From contig PEUP01000031.1 in the NCBI GenBank assembly GCA_002780705.1, positions 1-10,660 of the forward strand: 10,660 nucleotides of DNA, in the 5' to 3' direction. Under the pieces are notes generated by a model. The model was not told where the DNA came from and made no database searches. It was given only the letters and a program-made list of their open reading frames with translations. The stretch is from Elusimicrobia bacterium CG03_land_8_20_14_0_80_50_18. GTDB taxonomy: Bacteria > CG03. Positions 1 through 6,562 of this stretch are shown piece after piece. Position 1 is the first letter of the stretch, and every line of letters begins with the position of its first letter. Made by a program: the position numbers and the translations under genes.

Positions 1-1100
1 CGCTTTCAGGCCAATTCATAGACGAATATTGCAGAGACATACGCCGCCTCGGCGTGGATGACGCCGATATTTCCCCAAAGGTCTCGGATAACATAGGAGA
101 GATAATAACGGCGGTGTCCAAGCTTCTGGAGAAGGGCGCGGCTTATGAGCTTGACGGGAGTGTTTATTACAGGGTGGGGAGCTTTTCCTCTTACGGGCGG
201 CTTTCAGGAAGGAACACCGGCGATCTCAAGCCCGGAGCGCGGGTGGAGGTGGATAAAGAAAAAGAAAACCCGCTGGATTTTGCCGTCTGGAAAAAATCAT
301 CTGACGGCGAGCCCGGCTGGGACTCTCCCTGGGGCAATGGCCGTCCGGGCTGGCACATAGAGTGTTCGGTCATGAGCGCCAAATATCTTGGCGAGACGCT
401 GGATATACACGGCGGCGGCCAGGACCTTGTTTTCCCTCACCATGAAAACGAGATTGCCCAAAGCGAAGCGATAACAGGCAGGCCTTTCAGCCGTTTCTGG
501 CTCCACAACGGTTTTGTGACGATAAACAAGGAAAAGATGAGCAAATCCCTCAACAATTTTTTCACCCTCAGGGACATATACAGGAGATTTTCGCCTCAGG
601 CGGTGAGATTTTTTCTCCTCAGCCAGCATTACCGCTCGCCCATAGATTTTTCGGAAGACGCGCTTGCCGATGCCGAGCGCACGCTTGAGAGGGTGAACAG
701 GAGCCTTAAGGAAAAAGCCTCCGCCGGAGAGAATAACAAGGCGCGGAAGGATGCGGAAAAGATATACGAGAACTTTATGGCCGCGCTCTCTGATGACTTT
801 AACACTTCCGCCGCCTTTGCCGCCTTTTTCGCCCTCATAAAATTATTTAATCAGACAAAATCGGCTGCCGTCCTGAAGAAAATAGATGAGATGGACAGGG
901 TGCTCGGCTTTTTGAAGCTTGAAAAAAAGCAGAAGACGGCTCTTATATCCGAATCGGAGATACAGGCGATGATTGAGAAGCGCACCGAAGCTAAAAAAGC
1001 CAAGGACTACGCCTCCGCTGACGGAATAAGGCAGGAGCTCCTTGAGAAGGGCGTTGTTATAGAGGACAGCCCCGCAGGCGCCAAATGGCGCCTTAAATAA
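1..1100 (+). CDS. cysS: Cysteinyl-tRNA synthetase, C-terminal three quarters (5' end outside window)
   Basis: Class I aminoacyl-tRNA synthetase that charges tRNA-Cys with cysteine in the cytoplasm. The frame is open from base 3, before the first in-frame GTG at 54; the residues there (QFIDEYCRDIRRLGV) match the family, so 54 is not the start and the gene is cut by the window edge. About 365 of a usual ~460 residues are present. Visible motifs are GWHIECS, whose Cys is a zinc ligand, GGGQDLVFPHHENE with the His and Glu zinc ligands, and the KMSKS loop (KEKMSKSLNNF), followed by the helical anticodon-binding region and a C-terminal GAKWRLK typical of the family. The N-terminal zinc Cys and HIGH motif lie upstream of the window. 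It is convergent with the hydrogenase operon, with 5 bases between stop codons, so it is not part of that operon. It is a housekeeping gene with no sign of damage. Confidence 0.97.
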   Translation, partial: LSGQFIDEYCRDIRRLGVDDADISPKVSDNIGEIITAVSKLLEKGAAYELDGSVYYRVGSFSSYGRLSGRNTGDLKPGARVEVDKEKENPLDFAVWKKSSDGEPGWDSPWGNGRPGWHIECSVMSAKYLGETLDIHGGGQDLVFPHHENEIAQSEAITGRPFSRFWLHNGFVTINKEKMSKSLNNFFTLRDIYRRFSPQAVRFFLLSQHYRSPIDFSEDALADAERTLERVNRSLKEKASAGENNKARKDAEKIYENFMAALSDDFNTSAAFAAFFALIKLFNQTKSAAVLKKIDEMDRVLGFLKLEKKQKTALISESEIQAMIEKRTEAKKAKDYASADGIRQELLEKGVVIEDSPAGAKWRLK

Positions 1101-1112
1101 GTTTACTAAACT
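1076..1112. terminator. Possible terminator hairpins at the convergent gene junction
   Basis: A perfect 7-bp stem with AAAT loop (1076-1082 and 1087-1093, AGGCGCC/GGCGCCT) lies in the last codons of cysS and is followed by TTAAATAAGTTT. A second, AT-only-loop palindrome AGTTTACTAAACT (1100-1112) joins the cysS stop codon (1098-1100) and the opposing stop (1106-1108). Neither has a good T-run directly after it, although a T-rich stretch begins at 1114 on the + strand. They are the only candidate terminators between the two convergent units. The GGCGCC stem also encodes the conserved GAKWR end of CysS, so coding constraint may explain it. Confidence 0.3.
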
Positions 1113-1327
1113 GCTTCTACTTTTTTGACTCCGGGAATTTCCTCTTTAAGTGTTTTCTCTATTCCCATTGAGAGCGTCATCTGGCTCATGGGGCAGCCGC
1201 CGCAGGCTCCGGTGAGTTTTACTTTTACCACACCGTCATCCGTGACTTCCACTAATTCCACACCTCCGCCGTGAGCTTCCAGCGACGGCTTTATTTTCTC
1301 AAGCGCTTCTTTCACTTTTTCTTTCAT
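1106..1327 (-). CDS. Small NifU/Nfu C-terminal-domain Fe-S protein
   Basis: 73-residue protein made of a single NifU C-terminal (Nfu) domain. The family binds a labile [4Fe-4S] cluster between two subunits and passes it to target proteins. The signature CGGCPMSQMTL supplies the CxxC pair at C42 and C45, and the N-terminal EAHGGGVEL is also typical. There is no N-terminal NifU scaffold or A-type domain, so this is a stand-alone carrier. An AAGGA ribosome site (1333-1337) lies 5 bases before the ATG and overlaps the hypA stop; the intergenic gap is 8 bases. As the last gene of a hydrogenase operon needing many [4Fe-4S] clusters, it plausibly serves that enzyme, but this is inferred from position. 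It could equally be a general Nfu carrier. Confidence 0.88.
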   Translation of the reverse strand: MKEKVKEALEKIKPSLEAHGGGVELVEVTDDGVVKVKLTGACGGCPMSQMTLSMGIEKTLKEEIPGVKKVEAV

Positions 1328-1335
1328 TTTGTTCC

Positions 1336-1668
1336 TTATTTGCAGATAACTTCTTTTACATAGACCCTGTTGCCGGAATGTATATCAATAGCAATGTTTC
1401 CGCAAACGGGACAGGCGAATTGAACCGCATCATCCAGTATTTTTTCGCATTTCAGGCATATTAGGGAAGGAGCTTCTTTTTCCAGTACCAACTCCGCTCC
1501 CTGCCAATTTTTTTCGGGGAAAATATGGTCTTCAAAAGAATGCCGCAGGAAATCAGCGTCAACGCCTGACGCTTCTCCGACAGCAATTATGATTTGAGAG
1601 GGTGTTCTGCCTTCGCATTTTTCTTCTATTTCTTTTGCCAGCGGCCGGGCTATACTTAATTCGTGCAT
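1336..1668 (-). CDS. hypA: Hydrogenase nickel-incorporation protein HypA
   Basis: 110-residue cytoplasmic nickel metallochaperone that works with HypB to deliver Ni to the large-subunit precursor. It begins MHELSIA, the family hallmark in which the Met amino group, His2 and neighbouring backbone bind nickel, so the start is secure. Zinc ligands are two CxxC pairs, C71/C74 and C86/C89 (CLKC and CPVC). The length is normal for the family (about 110-120). Its ATG lies inside the end of hycI (13-base overlap), implying translational coupling. No hypB, C, D, E or F is seen in this window, so the remaining maturation genes must be elsewhere. Confidence 0.96.
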   Translation of the reverse strand: MHELSIARPLAKEIEEKCEGRTPSQIIIAVGEASGVDADFLRHSFEDHIFPEKNWQGAELVLEKEAPSLICLKCEKILDDAVQFACPVCGNIAIDIHSGNRVYVKEVICK

Positions 1669-2204
1669 TTTAGCCCTCTCAGTTTTCCTATAAAGAATTC
1701 AGCAAGTTCATCCGCGCTTTTTTTAACCTGCGGACAAATGCAGGCGCCGATAGATGTGTCAGACGCCTGTATTCCCGCGAGATAGACTTTTTTCCCGGCT
1801 TCTTTGAAAAACCGGTTAATCATCTTCAGGCTTAGAGAATGCGTGGAAATGCCCTGTGAGTCAAGTTTATCCAGAGTCGCGATTTTTATCTGTCCGGTTT
1901 CTCCGTTTCCTGATAAGGCGTCAACAATGAAAACCAGATTTTCATCCCTGCCGGTTATTTTGAATATGTGATTTTCAATCGCCATCCCCGCGTTAATAAA
2001 TTTTTCGCTGTATGTTTCCATTCCTTTTTTCACGGTGTAAATACCCGCGCTGTCATCACCTCTTAACTCATTGCCTATTCCCACGACGATAAAATCCCTG
2101 TCTATGATATTATTGAGTTCGTTTAGTACAGAAAGGGACAGTCCCCATCTGCGACTTCGTCCGTAAGGGGGACAGTCCCCATTTATGATATCAGAGAGAA
2201 TCAT
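1656..2204 (-). CDS. hycI: HycI-type hydrogenase maturation protease with an inserted repeat near its N-terminus
   Basis: Endopeptidase (peptidase family M52) that removes the C-terminal tail of the large subunit once Ni is inserted. The core starts with IVVGIGNELRGDD; metal ligands by alignment to HycI/HybD are D51 (GDD), D95 (FIVDA) and H122 (STHSLSL). At 182 residues it is longer than E. coli HycI (156). The excess is at the N-terminus, where D51 corresponds to D16 of HycI. Residues about 8-23 are encoded by a 48-base palindromic repeat element (2135-2182) that keeps the frame. The only in-frame ATG is at 2204, 14 bases inside the end of the upstream ferredoxin-type gene, with no strong ribosome site. 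Removing exactly 48 bases would leave a continuous 166-residue protein from the same ATG. The Cys at C11 and the basic, Arg-rich patch come from the repeat. The catalytic core looks intact, so it is probably functional. Confidence 0.93.
   Translation of the reverse strand: MILSDIINGDCPPYGRSRRWGLSLSVLNELNNIIDRDFIVVGIGNELRGDDSAGIYTVKKGMETYSEKFINAGMAIENHIFKITGRDENLVFIVDALSGNGETGQIKIATLDKLDSQGISTHSLSLKMINRFFKEAGKKVYLAGIQASDTSIGACICPQVKKSADELAEFFIGKLRGLKCTN
2135..2182. repeat. REP-like pair of palindromic repeats inside hycI
   Basis: Two identical 14-mers, GGGACAGTCCCCAT, lie at 2135-2148 and 2169-2182, separated by 20 bases. Each contains the perfect palindrome GGGAC-A-GTCCC, so each can fold alone or pair with the other. 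The spacer holds a small GACTTCGTC hairpin. The layout (short palindromes flanking a small linker) resembles REP/BIME elements mobilised by REP-associated tyrosine transposases; no such transposase is in the window. Total length is 48 bases, a multiple of three, with no stop in the hycI frame. It is unlike anything else in this window and interrupts an otherwise ordinary gene start. Confidence 0.8.
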
Positions 2205-2787
2205 AGATATTTACCCGGTGTCTGCATTTCGGGCAGAGGAGGGCAAACAGGTCATCTCTTTTATCAAGGCTGATTTTCCTTTTTGTATCCTCGGTCAAGC
2301 CGAGAGCTTTAAGTTTTTCATTAAATATCGCGAGATTCGCGGGCTGTTTTTCACCCAATTGTTCAAGCATCCATTTAACGTGTTCCCTCGTGGATATTAC
2401 CGCTCCGCAGAATTCGCATAAAAGGAGGTCGCATTCTTTTTCCGCGCGCATAAGTTCCCGGTCAAAACCGGCTAGCTCAAATTCAGGGACCATCTTAACG
2501 CCGTCTTTCGTAGTGCATATACGCTCGCATTCGCCGCACATTATACACTCGTCATAATGCCACACTATTTTTCTTTTTCCTGTTTCAGTGTCGTTTATTT
2601 CTTTGATTGCTCCCGCGGGGCACCATTTTACGCATCCTCCGCATCCGATACACGTGTCCTGAGGTTGGGGTTTCCCCCTGAAGCGGGGATGTATTATTGC
2701 CGGACCGGATGGGTATTTAACCGTCGCTGCCGGGCTAAAAAACGATATCACGGCTTCTTTGAGCTCCCGGAGTTTCGGATATTTCAT
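2191..2787 (-). CDS. Ferredoxin-type (NuoI/HycF-like) subunit with two [4Fe-4S] sites and a C-terminal cysteine domain
   Basis: 198-residue peripheral electron-transfer subunit that probably takes electrons from soluble ferredoxin and passes them to the hydrogenase small subunit. Two classic cluster motifs are visible: C46-C49-C52 with C56 (CIGCGGCVKWCP), and C81-C84-C87 with C91 (CIMCGECERIC). The N-terminal helix and KYPSGPAIIHPRFRGK segment match NuoI-like subunits of complex I relatives. The second half carries C124xxC127 (CEFC) and C185xxC188 (CPKC), a spacing suggesting a zinc ribbon, plus C119. I recall a similar cysteine-rich tail in HycF/HyfH subunits, but metal content here is inference. 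The start ATG overlaps the mrpG-CBS stop by 4 bases. No transmembrane segment is seen, so it should sit on the cytoplasmic face of the complex. Confidence 0.92.
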   Translation of the reverse strand: MKYPKLRELKEAVISFFSPAATVKYPSGPAIIHPRFRGKPQPQDTCIGCGGCVKWCPAGAIKEINDTETGKRKIVWHYDECIMCGECERICTTKDGVKMVPEFELAGFDRELMRAEKECDLLLCEFCGAVISTREHVKWMLEQLGEKQPANLAIFNEKLKALGLTEDTKRKISLDKRDDLFALLCPKCRHRVNIYDSL

Positions 2788-3503
2788 TTTTTGCCGGCCT
2801 CTTTCTTTTTACCGGAGGTCAGGATATGCATTATATCGCGCCTTGAAACTATCCCCACCAGTTTTCCGTTTTCCGCGATAGGCACTCTGCGGAATTTTCC
2901 TGTGGAAAGCACTCCGGCAATGATATTGATATCGGTATCGGGAGAAAAAACCGTGGCTTTCGCGCTCATGGCATCACGGACCTTTGCTGTCTTAATATTG
3001 CTTTTGTTTGAGTAATCAATCATGTCTTTTTCAGATATTATTCCGATTATGCCGCCGTCCGGCTCCACGACCGGCATGCCGGTTATTTTCATTTCAACAA
3101 GGAGATCAACGGCATCCTGAAGAGGGGTGTCGGGGCTGACGGTTATTACATCTTTTTTCATAACATCATGAGCGTTTATGAGAGACACCTTGCCGTATTG
3201 GTCACAGCAGCTTTTCTTCCACAGTTTTACCCCGGATTTATATGCGCCTCTTGCCAGGGCATGGGCAGAGGTGGGAGAAGTAACAAGGATGAAGACTACG
3301 CATAACAATGCTTTAATTCCAAGCGGAGATATTCCCGCATGTATCATTATCCCCAGCAGTATTAAACAGGTTCCCATTGTCACGCATTTGGTCGCGGCCT
3401 GGAGACGGTTATACACATCAGGCAGGCGGTTTATACCGATACAACCGACGATATTGAAGAACATGCCTATCGTGATAGCGGTATAACTTATAATTTCAGT
3501 CAT
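2784..3503 (-). CDS. mrpG: MrpG-like membrane subunit fused to a tandem CBS domain pair
   Basis: 239-residue fusion. Residues 1-~95 form an MrpG/MnhG/MbhC-like subunit: three hydrophobic helices, the GINRLPDVYNRLQAATK loop and the TSPTSAHALARGAYKSG segment of the family. Residues ~107-165 and ~174-228 are two CBS domains. Each ends in the nucleotide ribose/phosphate-binding pattern, GIISEKD (S157, D160) and GIVSRRD (S220, D223). CBS pairs usually bind AMP, ADP, ATP or S-adenosylmethionine and gate the protein they are attached to. MrpG is normally about 100-120 residues without CBS domains. The likely reading is a cytoplasmic regulatory head on the ion-translocating arm. A Cys-Cys pair (99-100) sits in the linker. 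The gene starts 3 bases after the mrpF stop. The frame is continuous through the joint, with no sign of a missed stop or frameshift. Confidence 0.94.
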   Translation of the reverse strand: MTEIISYTAITIGMFFNIVGCIGINRLPDVYNRLQAATKCVTMGTCLILLGIMIHAGISPLGIKALLCVVFILVTSPTSAHALARGAYKSGVKLWKKSCCDQYGKVSLINAHDVMKKDVITVSPDTPLQDAVDLLVEMKITGMPVVEPDGGIIGIISEKDMIDYSNKSNIKTAKVRDAMSAKATVFSPDTDINIIAGVLSTGKFRRVPIAENGKLVGIVSRRDIMHILTSGKKKEAGKK

Positions 3504-3506
3504 GGC

Positions 3507-3764
3507 TTATTCATCAAATCCTTTGCCTTCCAGATGTTTTGCCAGAGCAATCATGCCGATAAAGGATAGAAGGCTCCATGCCAGAGCTATGTTCATATAG
3601 AAGTCCCTGCCTGTCTCAAGCGCGCTAACGGCGCAGAAACCCACGACGATAATTCCCAATATGTCTATTCCCATAGCCCGATCCGGCGGTGTCGGCCCGC
3701 GGCCTATACGCCACATGCAGAGTGAACAGCACACAAGGAGGCTAATATAGAAAAAAGTTATCAT
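3507..3764 (-). CDS. mrpF: MrpF/MnhF/MbhB-like membrane subunit
   Basis: 85-residue, three-helix membrane protein of the Mrp cation/proton antiporter module. The family mark is GPTPPDRAMGIDILG (residues ~28-42), matching the GPSxPDRxxAxD loop between helices 1 and 2. Length is normal for MrpF (about 85-95). The start overlaps the mrpE stop by 4 bases (ATGA), and GAGGAT lies about 8 bases upstream within mrpE as ribosome site. In Mbh-type hydrogenases the equivalent subunit helps form the membrane part thought to carry sodium. The precise role of MrpF alone is not established. Confidence 0.92.
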   Translation of the reverse strand: MITFFYISLLVCCSLCMWRIGRGPTPPDRAMGIDILGIIVVGFCAVSALETGRDFYMNIALAWSLLSFIGMIALAKHLEGKGFDE

Positions 3765-4255
3765 TCAAAAATCCTCGCAATAATATTTTCAAACTTTTCT
3801 ACGATTATACGAGTGGATTCCTCAATATTGCGGCCTTTAACATTTATCCAGTGAACATAGATAAATTCACCGGCAATATCAATGCTGAGGGTTCCCGGCG
3901 TAAGTGTTATAGAATTACATAAAACGGCTCTTGCCGATTTGGATTTAAGTCGTGTTCTCACCTTAACTATTCCTGGATTTATGGGAAGGTCGGGATGGAG
4001 GACGCGGTACATAACATCAAAGTTTGCGAGTATAATGTGATAGACAAGCACAGGGATATAATAAAGCGCCCATAACCAGCGTTTTATATCCAGTAATTTC
4101 CCTCCGGCGCGGTCCTGCGCCCCGTCGCTTCCGGCGAAGATCAATGCCGTGATTAGAGCCACCAGTATGCCGGCGGCTGTATTTTGAATATCGCCGGACC
4201 AGACGAGCAACTGCCACAGCAGGAAAGCAAAGATAAAAATCGCTATTCTTTTCAT
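3761..4255 (-). CDS. mrpE: MrpE/MnhE/MbhA-like membrane subunit
   Basis: 164-residue protein with two hydrophobic helices at the N-terminus (about 4-20 and 24-42), a further hydrophobic stretch near 62-80 and a soluble C-terminal domain. The conserved MrpE segment is present as NSITLTPGTLSIDI (about 114-127) followed by IYVHWI. Length is normal (about 160). It overlaps mrpD and mrpF by 4 bases at either end, so it is translated as part of the same coupled series. MrpE is required for assembly or activity of Mrp antiporters in several bacteria; its counterpart in the Pyrococcus Mbh hydrogenase is MbhA. Confidence 0.93.
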   Translation of the reverse strand: MKRIAIFIFAFLLWQLLVWSGDIQNTAAGILVALITALIFAGSDGAQDRAGGKLLDIKRWLWALYYIPVLVYHIILANFDVMYRVLHPDLPINPGIVKVRTRLKSKSARAVLCNSITLTPGTLSIDIAGEFIYVHWINVKGRNIEESTRIIVEKFENIIARIFE

Positions 4256-5727
4256 TTTATTATTTTAGCATATTCGGCTCCGGCCAGCAGCGCGTCAACG
4301 GCAGGCTGAAGCGTTATATTTCTCAATCCGGGAAGAAGGAGGAAAGAGCTTGCTATGCACAGAACTGCCAAAATCACGACGCTCACGGACATCAGGAGAG
4401 GCGCTTCTTTAATCTTTTTGTGCTGTTCCGCTATTTCTCCGAAGAAAGCCAGCTTCTGCACTTTCATAAAAGAGGACAGAGTGAGAATACTTCCTGCCAC
4501 CGCCCAAAGAGCAAAACCAGTGTGACCGGCCTTAACACAGGCGAGTATTATTATCAGCTTGGAAAAGAAACCGTTAAAAGGCGGAATTCCGGCGATGCTG
4601 AGAGACGCTATAAAGGAGGTCCCGCCGGTTATGGGCATCACTTTGTTAAGGCCGCCCATATCATTCAATTCCCGGGTTCCGAGGCGGTATGCAACAGCTC
4701 CGGAATTTAGAAAGAGCAGAGACTTGAAAATTGAATGATTTATCAAATGAAACAACGCGCCGAAAATTCCGAGAGGCGTGCCGAGTCCGAGTCCGAGGAC
4801 GATATAACCGACCTGAGATATTGAACTGTAAGCGAGCAATCTTTTTATATCCGTCTGGCCGAGCGCAAGGGGCATTCCTATTATTATGGAAATTATGCCC
4901 AGCGGAGCGAGCCCCGTAACATCCGCGGCAAATATGTTCATAATTATGCGGGTCATTGCGTATATACCCAGAGTTTTGATCAGGACGCCGCTGAGCATTG
5001 CCGATACAGGGGCCGGCGCCGACGGATGGGCATCCGGCAGCCATGCGTGAAACGGTATTATGGCCCCTTTTATAGCGAAGGCTATTATGAAAAGGAAGAG
5101 CGGGAATTTAAGCGTGGTTGCCCGAGGCGAAACCGCGATTGCGCGCGCTATGTCCGCCATATTCAGAACGCCGAATGACGAGTAGAGCATAGCGACAGCA
5201 AGCAGCATAAAAGCTGAGGCGATTCCGCCCATAACCATATATTTAAAGGAGGCCTCCAATTCTTCTGCTTCCGTGCCGAAACCGACCAGAGCGTAAGATG
5301 ATATGGAAGCTATTTCAATAAAAACAAACATATTGAAAAAATCTCCGGATAACAAAACGCCGTTCATTCCCGCGAGCATGAGAAGGAATAAGCTGTAATA
5401 GTGCCTTTTAGACGTGTACTGGTCCATATAGTTCACTGAGTAAAGTGTGGCGCAGAAAGCTATGGTATTGACAGTTGCCAGCATCAGTGTGCTGAAACCG
5501 TCGGCGACGAGATTTATTCCAAACGGCGGAGGCCAGGCTCCAACGGAGTATGAGCCCTTTATGCCGAAGGAAGCAAGCGCTATCCCGGCCGCGGCAAGTG
5601 TTACCAGGTTAGCAAGAATATCGGATATAATATTTCGTAATTTTGCGCTTTTTACGACGGCGTTTAAAGCGGCAATGATAAAAGCTCCGCCTAAAGGCAG
5701 GAGAATCAGGTATATGCATCGTTCCAT
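4252..5727 (-). CDS. mrpD: MrpD/MbhH-like proton-translocating antiporter subunit
   Basis: 491-residue polytopic membrane protein of the NuoL/M/N-MrpA/D family, about 14 helices expected. The charged residues of the family are kept: E138 in TM5 (MFVFIEIAS), K220 in TM7 (FAIKGAIIPFHAWLPDAHPS), K251 (LIKTLG), H327/H331 and K335 (LFHLINHSIFKSLLF), and K390 (PPFNGFFSK). Thus the full buried proton relay appears intact. Its place directly after mrpC and before mrpE, as in mrpABCDEFG order, supports MrpD rather than a NuoN-like subunit. The start is 2 bases after the mrpC stop, with GAGAGG as ribosome site. In Mbh the equivalent MbhH is the main antiporter-like subunit. Confidence 0.94.
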   Translation of the reverse strand: MERCIYLILLPLGGAFIIAALNAVVKSAKLRNIISDILANLVTLAAAGIALASFGIKGSYSVGAWPPPFGINLVADGFSTLMLATVNTIAFCATLYSVNYMDQYTSKRHYYSLFLLMLAGMNGVLLSGDFFNMFVFIEIASISSYALVGFGTEAEELEASFKYMVMGGIASAFMLLAVAMLYSSFGVLNMADIARAIAVSPRATTLKFPLFLFIIAFAIKGAIIPFHAWLPDAHPSAPAPVSAMLSGVLIKTLGIYAMTRIIMNIFAADVTGLAPLGIISIIIGMPLALGQTDIKRLLAYSSISQVGYIVLGLGLGTPLGIFGALFHLINHSIFKSLLFLNSGAVAYRLGTRELNDMGGLNKVMPITGGTSFIASLSIAGIPPFNGFFSKLIIILACVKAGHTGFALWAVAGSILTLSSFMKVQKLAFFGEIAEQHKKIKEAPLLMSVSVVILAVLCIASSFLLLPGLRNITLQPAVDALLAGAEYAKIIK

Positions 5728-5729
5728 AT

Positions 5730-6077
5730 TCAGCCTCTCAGTTTCCTTATTTTTGTGATGTCAAATGTCCCGTATCTCTCATATATTCGTACGCATAGCG
5801 CGACGAGGAGGGCAGTGACGGCCAGCCCGATCACTATGGCGGTCAGCACCATTGCCTGAGGCATAGGGTCAACGCTGCTTAAAGCGAATTTTTTCACATC
5901 CATTGTTTTATCCAGAATTGGCGCAATGCCGTTTTTCCGGTAACCGATGAGGATGATAAAAAGATTGACGGCGTAGTCCATTATGATAAATCCCAAAACG
6001 ATTTTTATCAGATTTTTTTTACAGCAGATACCGTAAAGCCCGATAAAAAAAAGCGCCATGCACAGAGTGTATATCAT
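5730..6077 (-). CDS. mrpC: MrpC/MnhC/MbhG-like (NuoK-like) membrane subunit
   Basis: 115-residue three-helix membrane protein homologous to NuoK of complex I. The family signature VDPMPQAMVLTAIVIGLAVTA (split here as DPMPQAMVLTAIVIG and AVTALLVAL, about 69-94) is clear. Length is normal (about 110-115). It overlaps mrpB by 4 bases. In complex I and Mbh this subunit carries part of the charged central axis that links the catalytic arm to the antiporter subunits. Several Cys residues in the first helix region (C6, C18, C19) are unremarkable for a membrane segment. Confidence 0.94.
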   Translation of the reverse strand: MIYTLCMALFFIGLYGICCKKNLIKIVLGFIIMDYAVNLFIILIGYRKNGIAPILDKTMDVKKFALSSVDPMPQAMVLTAIVIGLAVTALLVALCVRIYERYGTFDITKIRKLRG

Positions 6078-6562
6078 TGTTTTTTCACCATTTTCAGTTT
6101 ATCCCCCTCCAAAATAACGCGGGTTATGGAAAGAACAAAGAACACCAGAAAGAGTCCCGCCATGACTTTCAGCGCTATTGCGATGTTGTAAATGAGTATG
6201 GTTCCGCCGCTCATCAGCTTAAAGTGGCCGGCCGCAGATGAGGGTATGAAATTTCTGAAGAATATCCCGCTTATGTAAAGCTCCGCCCAGGCAACAGCTA
6301 AAAAAAGCAGCGCGCCGAGGGATTCAATAAAAGCAGCCCTCTTACGGGGCATTATTTTCAGTATGCGTTCTTTGCCGAAGGCCAGCATTATCAGAATAAA
6401 CACCGCGGCAAGTATTACACCGCCGGCAAATCCCCCGCCGGGACTGAGATGCCCGTATATTACCAGGTAACAGCCGAAAACGAATATGAATTCTTCCACG
6501 GCGACGCAGACGGTTTTGACCAGTTCGCTCATGCCGCCGGAGACGCTGTTGTTCTCAGTCAT
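6074..6562 (-). CDS. mrpB: MrpB/MnhB/MbhF-like membrane subunit
   Basis: 162-residue protein with about four hydrophobic helices. The MrpB hallmark is visible as YGHLSPGGGFAGGVILAA (about 36-53). An FxxGxY-type first helix precedes it, and the C-terminal helix carries TILIYNIAIALKV, also typical. The start overlaps the previous gene by 8 bases. MrpB is one of the small hydrophobic subunits joining MrpA to MrpC/D; in the Pyrococcus Mbh the same protein is MbhF. Length is slightly above the usual ~140 because of a short soluble N-terminus and a basic tail. Confidence 0.92.
   Translation of the reverse strand: MTENNSVSGGMSELVKTVCVAVEEFIFVFGCYLVIYGHLSPGGGFAGGVILAAVFILIMLAFGKERILKIMPRKRAAFIESLGALLFLAVAWAELYISGIFFRNFIPSSAAGHFKLMSGGTILIYNIAIALKVMAGLFLVFFVLSITRVILEGDKLKMVKKQ

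Noticed and set aside
54..1100. GTG at 54 as the start of a complete gene
   Set aside because: The frame is open to the window edge and upstream residues match CysS; the protein would lack its N-terminal catalytic part. It is a truncated cysS, not a short gene.
1656..2204. hycI as a pseudogene because of the repeat
   Set aside because: The repeat keeps the frame and all three metal ligands and downstream coupling to hypA are intact, so damage is not shown.
2557..3015. 152-residue + strand open frame across the ferredoxin-type and MrpG-CBS genes
   Set aside because: It lies opposite two clearly conserved genes, spans their junction and shows no recognisable motif; it is a shadow frame.
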